A stretch of 64,000 nucleotides of DNA from Gammaproteobacteria bacterium UBA7803. Its GTDB lineage: Bacteria; Pseudomonadota; Gammaproteobacteria; Pseudomonadales; Azotimanducaceae. This document shows, one piece after another, positions 33,505-41,929 of this stretch. The notes beneath the pieces were generated by a model. The model made no database searches. It was not told the DNA's origin and saw only the letters and a program-made list of their open reading frames with translations. A program made the position numbers and the translations under genes. Where the stretch lies: the NCBI GenBank assembly GCA_002480525.1, contig DLCH01000047.1:8171-72170 (forward strand), given 5' to 3'. Each line of letters begins with the position of its first letter. Position 1 is the first letter of the stretch.

Positions 33505-34746
33505 ATGGCCGAAGCCTACGCACCCACGCCCGAGGTCGACGTCGCCGACATTCCGCTCGAGGAGATCGACGTCAGCCGCCCGGAGCTGTTCCAGACCGAT
33601 ACCCACTGGGCCTACTTTCGCCGCCTGCGCAGAGAAGACCCGGTGCACTACTGCGAGAACAGCATGTTCGGCCCGTACTGGTCGATCACGAAGTTCCGGG
33701 ACATCATGGCGATGGAATCGGACTTTCAGGACTTCTCCTCCGCCGACGGCATCGTCCTCGCCGACCGCCCGGAGGATTTCCAGACGGTCAACTTCATTTC
33801 CATGGACCCGCCCAAGCACGACGTTCAGCGCAAGACCGTGCAGGGCGTGGTGGCGCCGATGAATCTCGCCAAGCTCGAGGGCACGATCCGCGAACGCGCG
33901 GCGCGCATCCTCGACGGCCTGCCGGTCGGCGAAGAGTTCGACTGGGTCGACAACGTCTCCATCGAGCTCACCACCCAGATGCTCGCCACCATCTTCGACT
34001 TCCCCTTCGAGGAGCGGCGCAAGCTGACCCACTGGTCCGACATGGCCACCTCCGGCGAGCTGGCCGGCGGGCCGACGCCTGAGCCGGTGCGCCGGGCAGC
34101 GCTGATGGAGTGCCTGGAGTACTTCACGCGGCTGCGCGACGAGCGCATCAAGGAGGAGCCGAAACCCGATCTGCTCTCCATGCTGGCCCACGGCAAAGAC
34201 ACGCAGAACATGCCGCCCATGGAGTTCCTGGGGAATCTGATCCTGCTGATCGTCGGCGGCAACGACACCACCCGCAACTCCATCTCCGGCGGCGTGCTGG
34301 CGTTGAATCAGAACCCGGGCGAGTACGACAAGCTGCGGGAGAACCCGGGGCTCATTCCCAACATGGTCCCGGAGATCATCCGCTGGCAGACGCCGCTGGC
34401 CTACATGCGCCGCACCGCCACCCGCGACCTCGAGTTCGGCGGCAAGCAGATCAGAAAGGGTGACAAGCTCGCCATGTGGTACGTGTCCGGCAATCGCGAC
34501 GAGGAGGTGATCGAAGACCCGGACCGGTTCTGGATCGACCGGCCCAACGCCCGCCACCACCTGTCCTTCGGCTTCGGCGTGCACCGCTGCATGGGCAACC
34601 GTCTGGCGGAGATGCAGCTCCGGGTGCTGTGGGAGGAGATCATGCAGCGCTTCCGTTTCATCGAGATCACCGGCGAGATCGAGCGCGTGCAGTCGAGCTT
34701 CGTGAAGGGCTACTCGCGCATGCCGGTGCGTCTGCACGCCTGGTGA
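33505..34746 (+). CDS. cyp153A: Cytochrome P450, CYP153 family (alkane/fatty-acid omega-hydroxylase)
   Basis: This 413-aa soluble bacterial P450 has the I-helix oxygen-activation motif VGGNDTTRNS (~250-259), the ExxR motif in VPEIIRWQTPLA (~289), and heme loop HLSFGFGVHRCMGNRLAE with the Cys ligand near residue 361. The strings NDTTRNSISGGVLALNQNP and GDKLAMWYVSGNRD are characteristic of CYP153A terminal alkane hydroxylases as I know them. ATG 33505 follows GCGGAGAAC; longer frames upstream are unsupported. CYP153 operons normally carry a ferredoxin and ferredoxin reductase; none is adjacent here, so electron partners must be elsewhere. It is convergent with the porin gene across a strong hairpin. 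Confidence 0.93.
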   Translation: MAEAYAPTPEVDVADIPLEEIDVSRPELFQTDTHWAYFRRLRREDPVHYCENSMFGPYWSITKFRDIMAMESDFQDFSSADGIVLADRPEDFQTVNFISMDPPKHDVQRKTVQGVVAPMNLAKLEGTIRERAARILDGLPVGEEFDWVDNVSIELTTQMLATIFDFPFEERRKLTHWSDMATSGELAGGPTPEPVRRAALMECLEYFTRLRDERIKEEPKPDLLSMLAHGKDTQNMPPMEFLGNLILLIVGGNDTTRNSISGGVLALNQNPGEYDKLRENPGLIPNMVPEIIRWQTPLAYMRRTATRDLEFGGKQIRKGDKLAMWYVSGNRDEEVIEDPDRFWIDRPNARHHLSFGFGVHRCMGNRLAEMQLRVLWEEIMQRFRFIEITGEIERVQSSFVKGYSRMPVRLHAW

Positions 34747-34755
34747 CCGGCCCGG

Positions 34756-34792
34756 GGCCGGCGGCCCGGCGCCACGGGCGCTGCCGCCGGCC
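34756..34792. terminator. Convergent intergenic hairpin between the P450 and porin genes
   Basis: GGCCGGCGGC at 34756-34765 pairs perfectly with GCCGCCGGCC at 34783-34792 (10 bp), enclosing a GC-rich loop that can itself fold. It fills the 46-bp gap between two convergent stop codons and could stop transcription from both sides, although no T-run follows, so it is not a canonical intrinsic terminator. Confidence 0.5.
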
Positions 34793-36661
34793 TCACCAGT
34801 CGACACCCACCGACACCTCGACGAGCCGGGCGCGGAAGTCTTCGATGCCGCCTTCCTGGAAATCCACGTCCCGATACTCGAGCCCCCAGCGGTAGCGCTC
34901 GTCGAGGCGGCCGCGGACGAAGGCGCGCCAGTCGTCCCGGTCCACCTCGAAGCTGCGATCGTTGTCGAAGCGTCGATGACTGCCGCCTGCGGTGACGTGT
35001 TCCGTGATGCGCCAGCTCACAGCCACGTCGAGAGTGTCGGCTCTGGCGCCGTAGCGCAGATCGAACGGAACGGTCCGGCTGCCGGCCACGACCAGCGAGT
35101 CGGCGCTGCGGGACAGGTCGGTACGGCCCACACCCGCCGACCAGCCCAATCGCGCACCCGCATAGGCGAGCCGCAGATCCAGACGCTCGGCATCGGCCAC
35201 CCATCCCGACCGGTCGTTGCTGCGGTCGACGTCCAGATAGCTCGCCGTCAGCGACAGACCGTTGGACCAGCGGTAGCGGCCGCGCAGCCGCAGCCGCTCG
35301 GCGCTGGTGGCCGAGGCCAGGGTGAACGGATCGTCGATGCTGTCGTCCTCCCAGGACAGGTGCAGCTCCGCCCGTCGCACCGGCCGGTACCAGAAGCGGA
35401 CGAAATAGCCGTCGGCATCGGTATCCACGTCGGCCGCGTCGACGAAGGGCTCGGCCTGCTGCCGGGCGGCCACGTCGCGGGACTCCGAGGCCGCGCCGAC
35501 CGCAGCGCGCAGCGTCCGGCCCAGCGCCGTCTCGGCACCCGCTTCCAGGCGCACGCTGTCGATGTCCCAATCCGCGGCGCCGTCCGGCTGGTAGGTCAAA
35601 GCGGCCGACTGCTCGAACTCCGCCGCCCGGACTCTGGCGAACAGGGCCAGCCGCTCCGATGCCGCATACGAGGCGCCGATGTCGATCAGGCGGCGCTGCT
35701 GGTCGAGATCGCCGCGGCCCGTCAGCCGCTCGTCCAGAGGCGCGCCGGTGAAGTCCGTGCCCACGACCCGCTCCAGGGCGCGCAGCGACACGTCGACGTC
35801 GGCCAGCACGACGTTGCCGGTCAGGGACAGGCGCTGCGTCGGCCGGATTCGGGCGGACAGCTCGTGCTCGAAGCCTTCGAGCTCGTAGGGCTGCTCGAGC
35901 AGATACGTCTCCAGCGTCGTGGGACCGTCAGGATCTAGACCCTCGGAGAACCCCGCCAGAAACATCGACGAGTCGAAGTCGAAGCGTCGGTACCGCTCCG
36001 TCCAGGTCACGCTGAAGCGCTCGCCGGTGTGGGCGATGCTCGCGGCCACCGTCTGTGAGGTCTCGTCGATAGGCCGCTCGACCACGAACTCCTCCCGGGA
36101 CACGTCGAGGGGCGCGGTGCCGTCGCCGTCCCTGCGGTCGCGCCGATAGTCGAGGGCGAACTCCGTGCGCGGCGCGAGCTGAAGCTCGAAGGCCGCGTGA
36201 TCGCGCACCCGCTCGAAGTCGAACCGGCGATAGTCGCCGCCGGTGGACGCTTCGATGCTCGCGTCCTCGGGCCGTATCAGCAGATCGTCATAGACGTACT
36301 CCGAGACGGACCGCTGATAAGTCAGGCGGTAACGCCCCGTTCGCTCCAGGGTCAGCCGCGACCGCTCGAACGGCTCCCCGCCCAGATCCGAGACCCGCAG
36401 CGCCAGCGTGTCCGGCCGCCAGGATTCGTCGGGCCGCTCTGCCGCGCGCCAGTCGAGTTCGAGATTCTTAAGCCAGGCGCCGTCGTCGTAATTGAGGTGC
36501 TGGCGATATTTCGTCCGATCGCCGTCCACGTCCACGCTGCGCCAGCCCAGCGTGATGCCGCCGTCGACCTCCCCGCGCAGCTCGCCGGGGCCGATGGCCG
36601 CCAGCAGCATGGCGAGCGGGCCGATCCGCCGGACGCCTGAGGGCTGTCGCGCGCGTGCCAT
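34793..36661 (-). CDS. MtrB/PioB-family outer-membrane porin of a decaheme conduit
   Basis: This 622-aa protein has an N-terminal signal (GPLAMLLAAIGPGELRG) and then continuous alternating beta-strands with Asp/Arg turns (GWRSVDVDGDRTKYRQHLNY, RLTYQRSVSEYVYDDLL, WTERYRRFDFDSSMF), ending in a YRDVDFQEG/VEVSVGVDW strand pair. This is the pattern of MtrB/PioB barrels that sheath a decaheme cytochrome through the outer membrane. The gene begins 6 bp after the stop of the decaheme cytochrome gene, which supports the pairing. The N-terminal CXXC of Shewanella MtrB is absent, as in PioB-like forms. No MtrC-type outer-surface cytochrome is in the window. Confidence 0.85.
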   Translation of the reverse strand: MARARQPSGVRRIGPLAMLLAAIGPGELRGEVDGGITLGWRSVDVDGDRTKYRQHLNYDDGAWLKNLELDWRAAERPDESWRPDTLALRVSDLGGEPFERSRLTLERTGRYRLTYQRSVSEYVYDDLLIRPEDASIEASTGGDYRRFDFERVRDHAAFELQLAPRTEFALDYRRDRRDGDGTAPLDVSREEFVVERPIDETSQTVAASIAHTGERFSVTWTERYRRFDFDSSMFLAGFSEGLDPDGPTTLETYLLEQPYELEGFEHELSARIRPTQRLSLTGNVVLADVDVSLRALERVVGTDFTGAPLDERLTGRGDLDQQRRLIDIGASYAASERLALFARVRAAEFEQSAALTYQPDGAADWDIDSVRLEAGAETALGRTLRAAVGAASESRDVAARQQAEPFVDAADVDTDADGYFVRFWYRPVRRAELHLSWEDDSIDDPFTLASATSAERLRLRGRYRWSNGLSLTASYLDVDRSNDRSGWVADAERLDLRLAYAGARLGWSAGVGRTDLSRSADSLVVAGSRTVPFDLRYGARADTLDVAVSWRITEHVTAGGSHRRFDNDRSFEVDRDDWRAFVRGRLDERYRWGLEYRDVDFQEGGIEDFRARLVEVSVGVDW

Positions 36662-36667
36662 CGGTCG

Positions 36668-37519
36668 TTACCTCAGCAGATTACGATCCAGATTCGAGCC
36701 GTGGATCGCCGTGTGACAGTTGGTACACACCGTGTCCTCGTCGAAGCGCGGCGGCGCCCCGGGCGCGAAGCCGACGTGGAACTGGGGCACGGTCAGGTGG
36801 CATTCGTAGCACAGCGCGCCCTCCTGCTGACGGGTGAGCAGAAACCGGTTGGGGCCGCCATGAGGCTCGTGGCAGGCCTGACAGCCCTCCACCCGCTGAG
36901 CGCCGTGCTCGAACACGAACGGTCCGGTCTTGTCGTCGTGGCAGTCGCTGCACATGCCGTCGCCGGGATGAGCAACCAGAGCCGGCGGTGCCGCCGCGTG
37001 AGGATCGTGGCAGGACACGCAGGTCACCGCGCCCTCCGCCAGCCGGTGCCGCTCGTTGAAGGCGAAGGAGGCGAGCACGTCGGCATGGCAGTCGGCGCAC
37101 AGCCGGGAGACGTCGTCGAGGCCGTCGAATCCCGCCGGCACCGGACCGTCCGCCCCGGCGAACGGTGCGGTGTCGTGCACCCGGTGACAGCCGTCGCAGG
37201 CGATGCCCGCCTGGGCGTGGGCATCCCGGACCGGACGCTCGTGCACCTGCTGATGACACTCCGAGCAGACCGCCGCCCCCCGCCCGTCGGCACCGAAGGT
37301 GATCATGTCCTGACGGGCTTCCGGGGCCATGGGCGCGAGGGCATGGGCCTCCGCTCCCTGATGACAGTCGGCGCAGGCCGGACCGGCGCCGGCCACCGTC
37401 GCCATCGGGTGCACATGGCCGCGCTCCAGCGTATCGGCATGGCATACCGTACACGGCGGCGCCTGGGCAGTGGCCCAGAAGCTCCAGAAGATTCCCAGGG
37501 CTGTCCAGGCCATGCGCAT
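36668..37519 (-). CDS. Periplasmic decaheme cytochrome c (MtrA/DmsE/PioA type)
   Basis: This 283-aa protein has a signal peptide (~1-20) and exactly ten CXXCH heme-binding motifs in order: CTVCH, CADCH, CSECH, CDGCH, CADCH, CVSCH, CSDCH, CQACH, CYECH, CTNCH. Length and heme count fit the MtrA/DmsE group, which carries electrons across the periplasm and through an MtrB-type barrel. It is followed 6 bp later by the porin gene and preceded 71 bp earlier by a cytochrome b5 gene, so all four genes form one leftward operon. A nearby role in extracellular metal reduction, or in electron uptake as in PioAB, is inferred. Confidence 0.93.
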   Translation of the reverse strand: MRMAWTALGIFWSFWATAQAPPCTVCHADTLERGHVHPMATVAGAGPACADCHQGAEAHALAPMAPEARQDMITFGADGRGAAVCSECHQQVHERPVRDAHAQAGIACDGCHRVHDTAPFAGADGPVPAGFDGLDDVSRLCADCHADVLASFAFNERHRLAEGAVTCVSCHDPHAAAPPALVAHPGDGMCSDCHDDKTGPFVFEHGAQRVEGCQACHEPHGGPNRFLLTRQQEGALCYECHLTVPQFHVGFAPGAPPRFDEDTVCTNCHTAIHGSNLDRNLLR

Positions 37520-37590
37520 CGCGATTTCCCGGATCCGTATCGCTTCTCAGCCTAGAGGTTCGAACGCCGCGCCAGCATCGTGACTTTCAC

Positions 37591-37965
37591 CTAAGGGTCG
37601 TCCGCCAATCGTCCGACTCGGTAGGCGGGCAGCAGCGCATCCGCGGCGGGGCTGTGGGGCCGCCCGTAGCCCTTGGTGTCGTAGGCCTCGGTGGCTTCCC
37701 GGCCGCACCAGGTGGTCATCACCACCGGCGGGGCCGGGTGCCGGGGCAGATAGTCGGTGAAGTCGTAGACCACACCGTCGATGGCCATCCAGCAGTCTTC
37801 GGGGGTGGCATGGCGGGCCAGCTCTTCCAGACTGACGGTCCGCTCCGCTTCGGCGGCGTCTGCCGGGGCCGCGTCGCCGCCACCGGCCGCCAGCGCCGCA
37901 TAGGCCCAGATCGACAGCACGCTGGACCAGAAAGCGACGAAGGCCGCGAACATGAATCGTTTCAT
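37591..37965 (-). CDS. Cytochrome b5-like heme protein, periplasmic or membrane-anchored
   Basis: This 124-aa protein has an N-terminal hydrophobic segment (FVAFWSSVLSIWAYAALA), then an Ala/Asp linker and a cytochrome b5 domain (VSLEELARHATPEDCWMAID, VVYDFTDYLPRHP). Axial His candidates are the one in LPRHPAPP (HPGG position) and the one in GRPHSPAAD. The ATG overlaps the stop of the flavoreductase gene (ATGA at 37962-37965), implying a stoichiometric pair. It is the likely electron carrier between the inner-membrane flavoprotein and the decaheme cytochrome. Confidence 0.88.
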   Translation of the reverse strand: MKRFMFAAFVAFWSSVLSIWAYAALAAGGGDAAPADAAEAERTVSLEELARHATPEDCWMAIDGVVYDFTDYLPRHPAPPVVMTTWCGREATEAYDTKGYGRPHSPAADALLPAYRVGRLADDP

Positions 37966-39272
37966 AGCAGATCGAACTCCTCCATGACGATGCGCCGGCG
38001 GGGCACGCCCTCGTGCCGCAGCAGGCGCTCCACCAGCGCGAGCAGCGGCGCCGGTCCGCACACGTAGACGTCGCGCTGACGGAAATCCGCCACCCGCGAC
38101 TCGAGAAACGCCGGCGACAGCGGTCCCTCGTCCGCGAAGTAGTGCGCATGGACCACGAAGCCCGGCCGCTCCGCCGCAATGTCCTCCAGCTCACGCAGAT
38201 AGTACGCGCGGCTCGGATCGTTGGCGCAGTAGACGAGCTGAACGTCGACGGACTCTGACTGCACCGCAAACCCACGGGCCGCCGACACGAACGGTGTCAT
38301 GCCGATGCCGCCGCCGATCCACAGCGCCGGCTGGTCGTGGCGGCGCGGCAGAAAGCGGCCGTAGGGGCCCTCGACGGTCACGTCGCTGCCCACGGTCACG
38401 TGCATGAGCGCGGCACTGGCGTCGCCGAGGTCCTTGATGGCGATGCGCAGCGCCGACTCGTGGGGCGCGCTGACCAGCGAGTAGGGGTGCTCCTCGCCCC
38501 GCCCCGCCGCCAGCGCCGGATCGAGGGGAGCCAGGTACACGAACTGGCCGGCGTCGTAAGCCAGCGGAGGTCCCTCCAGGGTCAGCTCGACCACCCGCTC
38601 GGCGAGCAGCTCGACCCGGCTGATCCGGTAGCGACGCCGGGCGAACCGGCGCGACAGCCCCAGACGCCAGACGAAGGCGACGAGGGCCAGAGCGGTCACG
38701 CCGCCCCAGACCCAGGCCGCGGAAGCGGGCCCCAGCGTGCGGGACAGCGCGAGGGTGTGCACCAGCCCCAGCACGACGGCCGCCCCGGACAGCCGGTGCA
38801 GCCATTTCCAGCGCTGATAGTCCGGCGGACCGAAGAACGAGAAGGACGGCGCCAGAAACACCATCATCAGCACCAGCGCCGCCCAGCCGGCCCAGACCGG
38901 CCAGGCACCGACGGGCGGAGTCAGCGTTGCCAGCACCCCCGCCGGCCCGCCGGGCACCGCGGCCAGCGCCAGCAGCAGCGGGTGCAGCATCAGCAGCAGA
39001 AAGCTGCCGGCCCCTAGCAAATGGTGGAACCGCCAGAGCTTCAGCAGCCCGCCGAGAGCCTGATCCCAGCGGGGCAGCCGGATCGACAGCACCATGGCGA
39101 GCAGCAGCCACGCCAGCCCCACCACGCCGCAGGCCCGGCCCAGCCAGCCGAGCCAGGCGGCCGCGTCCCCGGGCAGTCCGGCACGCAACCCGACGCCCAG
39201 CGGCACGACGGGCCACAGCACCAGCGCCAGCGTCGCCAGTCGAATCGCCCCGGATGCCATCATCGCCGCCAT
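37962..39272 (-). CDS. Ferric-reductase-like transmembrane flavoprotein (FRE/NOX type)
   Basis: This ~436-aa protein has an N-terminal membrane domain of about six helices with His residues placed for two b hemes (LWRFHHLLGAGSFLLLMLHP and WLHRLSGAAVVLGLVHTLAL), then a cytosolic ferredoxin-reductase module with FAD motif HPYSLVSAP, nucleotide motif IGGGIGMTPFVSA and terminal CGPAPLLALVERLL. It should move electrons from NAD(P)H through FAD and hemes to the periplasmic face. Start candidates cluster at 39272, 39263 and 39260; 39272 was chosen by convention. It is the first gene of the b5-decaheme-porin operon and divergent from a transporter gene. Confidence 0.88.
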   Translation of the reverse strand: MAAMMASGAIRLATLALVLWPVVPLGVGLRAGLPGDAAAWLGWLGRACGVVGLAWLLLAMVLSIRLPRWDQALGGLLKLWRFHHLLGAGSFLLLMLHPLLLALAAVPGGPAGVLATLTPPVGAWPVWAGWAALVLMMVFLAPSFSFFGPPDYQRWKWLHRLSGAAVVLGLVHTLALSRTLGPASAAWVWGGVTALALVAFVWRLGLSRRFARRRYRISRVELLAERVVELTLEGPPLAYDAGQFVYLAPLDPALAAGRGEEHPYSLVSAPHESALRIAIKDLGDASAALMHVTVGSDVTVEGPYGRFLPRRHDQPALWIGGGIGMTPFVSAARGFAVQSESVDVQLVYCANDPSRAYYLRELEDIAAERPGFVVHAHYFADEGPLSPAFLESRVADFRQRDVYVCGPAPLLALVERLLRHEGVPRRRIVMEEFDLL

Positions 39273-39447
39273 CGCGTCCCGTGATCTCGAACTCCCGACG
39301 CCAGTGTGCCAGACCCGACGCGGCCGTCGCATGACATCCGGCCGTGCGCTATCGTTCGCGCCGCCCCGAACAGCCTGCGGGAGCGCTCCCACACAGGAAC
39401 AGGAAAGGGCCCGCAACCAACGAGAACGAACCAGACCTGCCAAACCC

Positions 39448-40335
39448 ATGCCACACCCCGCCAGCGAAAACGTCCGCCTCGGCGCCACCTTCATGTGCGT
39501 CGCCATGTTCATGGCGGCCTGCGTGGACGTGGCGGTGAAGGCGCTGGCCGGCAGCTACGGCACGCCCCAGATCGTGCTGCTGCGCATCCTGCTGTCGCTG
39601 CCCCTGGTGCTGACCTTCTGCCATCTGCAGGGCGGCCTGCGGTCGCTGCTGACGCCCCACTGGGGCTGGCAGACCTGGCGCGGCCTGCTCGCCGCCGGCG
39701 CCAACTTCGGCTTCTTCTATTCCCTCTCGGAGCTGCCGCTGATGACGGCGGTCCTGCTCGCCTACGTGTCCCCGGTAGTGATCGTGCTGCTGGCCCGTCC
39801 GCTGCTCGGCGAGCACATCGGCGCCCACCGCTGGCTCGGCATCGCCATCGCCGTGGCCGGCGTGCTGGCGATGCTGGGGCCGGGCGCACCGGCCATCGAT
39901 ACCGATGAGCCGCTGTCCGGCCCGGCGCTCGGCACGCTGGCGGTGCTGGGCTCGGCGCTGTGCTGGGCGCTGCTGTCGATCTCCAACCGTCAGCTCGCGA
40001 CCCGGGAGAACCCCGCGGTGATGCTGTTCTACACCATGCCGGTGTCCTGCGCCCTGGCGGCGGTGCTCACCGTCGGCCACTGGGTACCGCCGGCCCCAGG
40101 CGACTGGCTGTGGTTCGGCCTGGCCGGCTGTGCGGGCGGCGCCATCCACTTCTCCATCGTGCTCGCCTACCGTCACGCACCGGCGGGCGCCATCGCGCCG
40201 CTGGAGTACACCAACCTGATCTGGGCGGCACTGGCCGCCTATGCGCTGTTCGGCGAAGTGCCGAACGCCACCACCGTGGCCGGCGGCGCGGCCATCATCC
40301 TCGGCGGCTACCTGGCGCTGCAGGCACGGAGCTGA
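39448..40335 (+). CDS. EamA/DMT-superfamily transporter
   Basis: This 295-aa inner-membrane protein has about ten hydrophobic helices and two internally related EamA halves. The first half contains the family-typical LRILLSLPLVLTF and GFFYSLSELPLMTAVLLAYV; the second contains LEYTNLIWAALAAYALFGEV and GGAAIILGGYLAL. It exports or imports small metabolites of unknown identity. ATG 39448 gives a normal short N-terminus before helix 1; a frame running in from 39094 has no membrane content and is a shadow. It is divergent from the flavoreductase operon. Confidence 0.9.
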   Translation: MPHPASENVRLGATFMCVAMFMAACVDVAVKALAGSYGTPQIVLLRILLSLPLVLTFCHLQGGLRSLLTPHWGWQTWRGLLAAGANFGFFYSLSELPLMTAVLLAYVSPVVIVLLARPLLGEHIGAHRWLGIAIAVAGVLAMLGPGAPAIDTDEPLSGPALGTLAVLGSALCWALLSISNRQLATRENPAVMLFYTMPVSCALAAVLTVGHWVPPAPGDWLWFGLAGCAGGAIHFSIVLAYRHAPAGAIAPLEYTNLIWAALAAYALFGEVPNATTVAGGAAIILGGYLALQARS

Positions 40336-40378
40336 CGCCGGCGCCGCCCCACCCCGACGGCGTGCACTATAGTCAGAA

Positions 40379-40747
40379 GTGACCGCCCGACGCCGGACCC
40401 ACGCCGTGAAGCTCGATCTGATCCTGACTGCCACCTGTCTCGTCTCCCTCGCCGCCTGGCTGGGGGTCTCGATGACCGGGGGTGGCGGCGAAGCCTGGGA
40501 CAAAGGCGCGTACTGGTCCGTCGCCCTGCCGGGGCTCTATCTGGCCGGCGGCGTCGCCGCGCTGCTGACCCGGGCCAGCGTGTGGCTGATCGCCCTGTGG
40601 TCCGGAATCGGCCAGCTCGCCGGGCTGCTGATGACCGCCGCCGGACTGTCGCTGTGGCCGCTGGGCATGATCCTGCTCGCGGTGCTGTCGCTGCCGGTGG
40701 CAGGCGCTGCCGCCGTCACCCGCTGGGCCCAGCGAAAGCTGTCGTAG
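40379..40747 (+). CDS. Small hydrophobic membrane protein, unknown
   Basis: This 122-aa protein has about four predicted membrane helices (LDLILTATCLVSLAAWLGV, YWSVALPGLYLAGGVAALL, VWLIALWSGIGQLAGLLMT, LWPLGMILLAVLSLPV) and a basic C-terminus. It begins with GTG at 40379 or GTG at 40406; neither has an obvious Shine-Dalgarno. It resembles small integral proteins of unknown function; no family recognised. It follows the DMT transporter by 43 bp. Confidence 0.65.
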   Translation: MTARRRTHAVKLDLILTATCLVSLAAWLGVSMTGGGGEAWDKGAYWSVALPGLYLAGGVAALLTRASVWLIALWSGIGQLAGLLMTAAGLSLWPLGMILLAVLSLPVAGAAAVTRWAQRKLS

Positions 40748-40789
40748 CCGGGCGGGCCACCCGAGCCTGAACGGAAGGGACCCGGCCGC

Positions 40790-41050
40790 TCAGGCGACGG
40801 CCTGACGTGCCTGCCAGAGATCGTAGTCCGCCTGCATCCGCACCCACATCTCGGCACTGGTCCCGAGCACCGACTCCAGAACCAGTGCGAACGACGGTGA
40901 TATGCCGCGCTTGCCGTTGACGATCTCGTTGATCTTCCTCGGCGAGCAGCCGCAGCGTCTGGCCAGGCTGCTCTGGTTGAGGCCCATCTGCGACATGTAG
41001 ACCTCGGCCAGCACCCGCCCGGGATGAAGGGGAGAAGGACTGTCGATCAC
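40790..41050 (-). CDS. higA: HigA-type antitoxin (Xre HTH)
   Basis: This 86-aa protein has the HigA/VapI layout: PLHPGRVLAEVYMSQMGLNQ, then an Xre helix-turn-helix QSSLARRCGCSPRKINEIV and GKRGISPSFALVLESVLG. It binds and neutralises HigB and represses the operon. It begins 1 bp after the toxin gene's stop, giving the toxin-first order typical of higBA. Confidence 0.92.
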   Translation of the reverse strand: MIDSPSPLHPGRVLAEVYMSQMGLNQSSLARRCGCSPRKINEIVNGKRGISPSFALVLESVLGTSAEMWVRMQADYDLWQARQAVA

Positions 41051-41051
41051 G

Positions 41052-41348
41052 CTAACCTCGATGATAGTTCTCGATGCACACGTCCGAAAACTCGCCGTCC
41101 CGAAACCTGAACGTGATGCACCAGGGCAGTTTGATCGTCACGCTCCACTGGTCCCGTCGACGCCCCCGGAGCTTGTGCAGCCGGATGTCGGGTGGCTCAC
41201 CGGAAATTCGGAGGTCATCGAGTGTCGCCGTCGCATGCATGATGGTGAGCAATGCCTTGGCCCTAAACCACAGGTGCCGCGGCAACCCTCTGGACTGGCT
41301 GGTCTCCCAGATTTCTCTGGCGATCTTGCCTTTGAAGCTGACGATCAC
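41052..41348 (-). CDS. higB: HigB-type toxin (RelE superfamily mRNA interferase)
   Basis: This 98-aa protein contains HLWFRAKALLTIMHATATLD followed by LHKLRGRRRDQWSVTIKLPW and ITFRFRDGEFSDVCIENYH, the HigB/plasmid-maintenance killer fold with its basic RNA-facing surface and terminal His/Tyr. It cleaves ribosome-associated mRNA. An inverted repeat 7 bp upstream of the ATG is the probable HigA operator. Confidence 0.92.
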   Translation of the reverse strand: MIVSFKGKIAREIWETSQSRGLPRHLWFRAKALLTIMHATATLDDLRISGEPPDIRLHKLRGRRRDQWSVTIKLPWCITFRFRDGEFSDVCIENYHRG

Positions 41349-41354
41349 GACCTG

Positions 41355-41377
41355 TTACATTATTCCACGTAGTGTAA
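41355..41377. promoter_or_regulatory. Inverted repeat before higBA, predicted HigA operator
   Basis: TTACATTA at 41355-41362 is mirrored by TAGTGTAA at 41370-41377 with one mismatch and a 7-bp spacer. It is an AT-rich island in GC-rich DNA and sits 7-29 bp upstream of the higB start, as expected for an autorepressed TA promoter. Confidence 0.55.
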
Positions 41378-41558
41378 TAGTCGTGCGACTTGCGCACAAC
41401 GCACGATTGTCCGGAAGGCCGAGCCCTGGGAACATCGGCCTCCAGCCCGTCAGCGGCACAGCCCTGCCCCACCCGGGAACAGACCAGGACAGCCGTGCGG
41501 CATTCGATTGCCGACCGCGCCGGCGCTGCCGACAGGCCACACCAGGGAGGTGACGAGC

Positions 41559-41849
41559 ATGACCGTGTACGCAGTGGCGCTGATCGACATCGACGACCGC
41601 GAAGGCTACGGCAACTACGAGCAGGGCTTCATGGAGATCTTCTCGAAGTACGAGGGGACGCTGCTGGCCGTGGAGGAGGACCCGACGGTGCTCGAGGGCG
41701 AGTGGCCCTGGACGCGCACCGTGCTGCTGTCCTTTCCCGACGAAGCAAAGCTCCGGGCGTGGTACGACTCCGACGAGTACCAGGCTCTGGCACGGCATCG
41801 GTTCGATGCGTCGGACGCCTCCATTGCCGTGATCAGAGGGCTGGGCTGA
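41559..41849 (+). CDS. DUF1330 domain protein
   Basis: This 96-aa ferredoxin-like (dimeric alpha-beta barrel) protein matches DUF1330: MTVYAVALIDIDDREGYGNY start, EGTLLAVEEDP, and the C-terminal FPDEAKLRAWYDSDEYQALA, which is very typical. Function unproven in the family. AGGGAGGTGA 8 bp upstream decides the ATG at 41559 over an upstream frame start. Confidence 0.88.
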   Translation: MTVYAVALIDIDDREGYGNYEQGFMEIFSKYEGTLLAVEEDPTVLEGEWPWTRTVLLSFPDEAKLRAWYDSDEYQALARHRFDASDASIAVIRGLG

Positions 41850-41929
41850 GCCCCGGCCCCTGACTGTCGGCGGTCCACGCCGCCGCCGTCTGGCCTGGCA
41901 CCGGAATCCGCCCTATCCTCGGCGGATTC

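Noticed and set aside
41349..41558. Possible structured RNA or riboswitch in the 210-bp gap before the DUF1330 gene
   Set aside because: Apart from the higBA operator at its left end I see no conserved riboswitch core or terminator/antiterminator pair.
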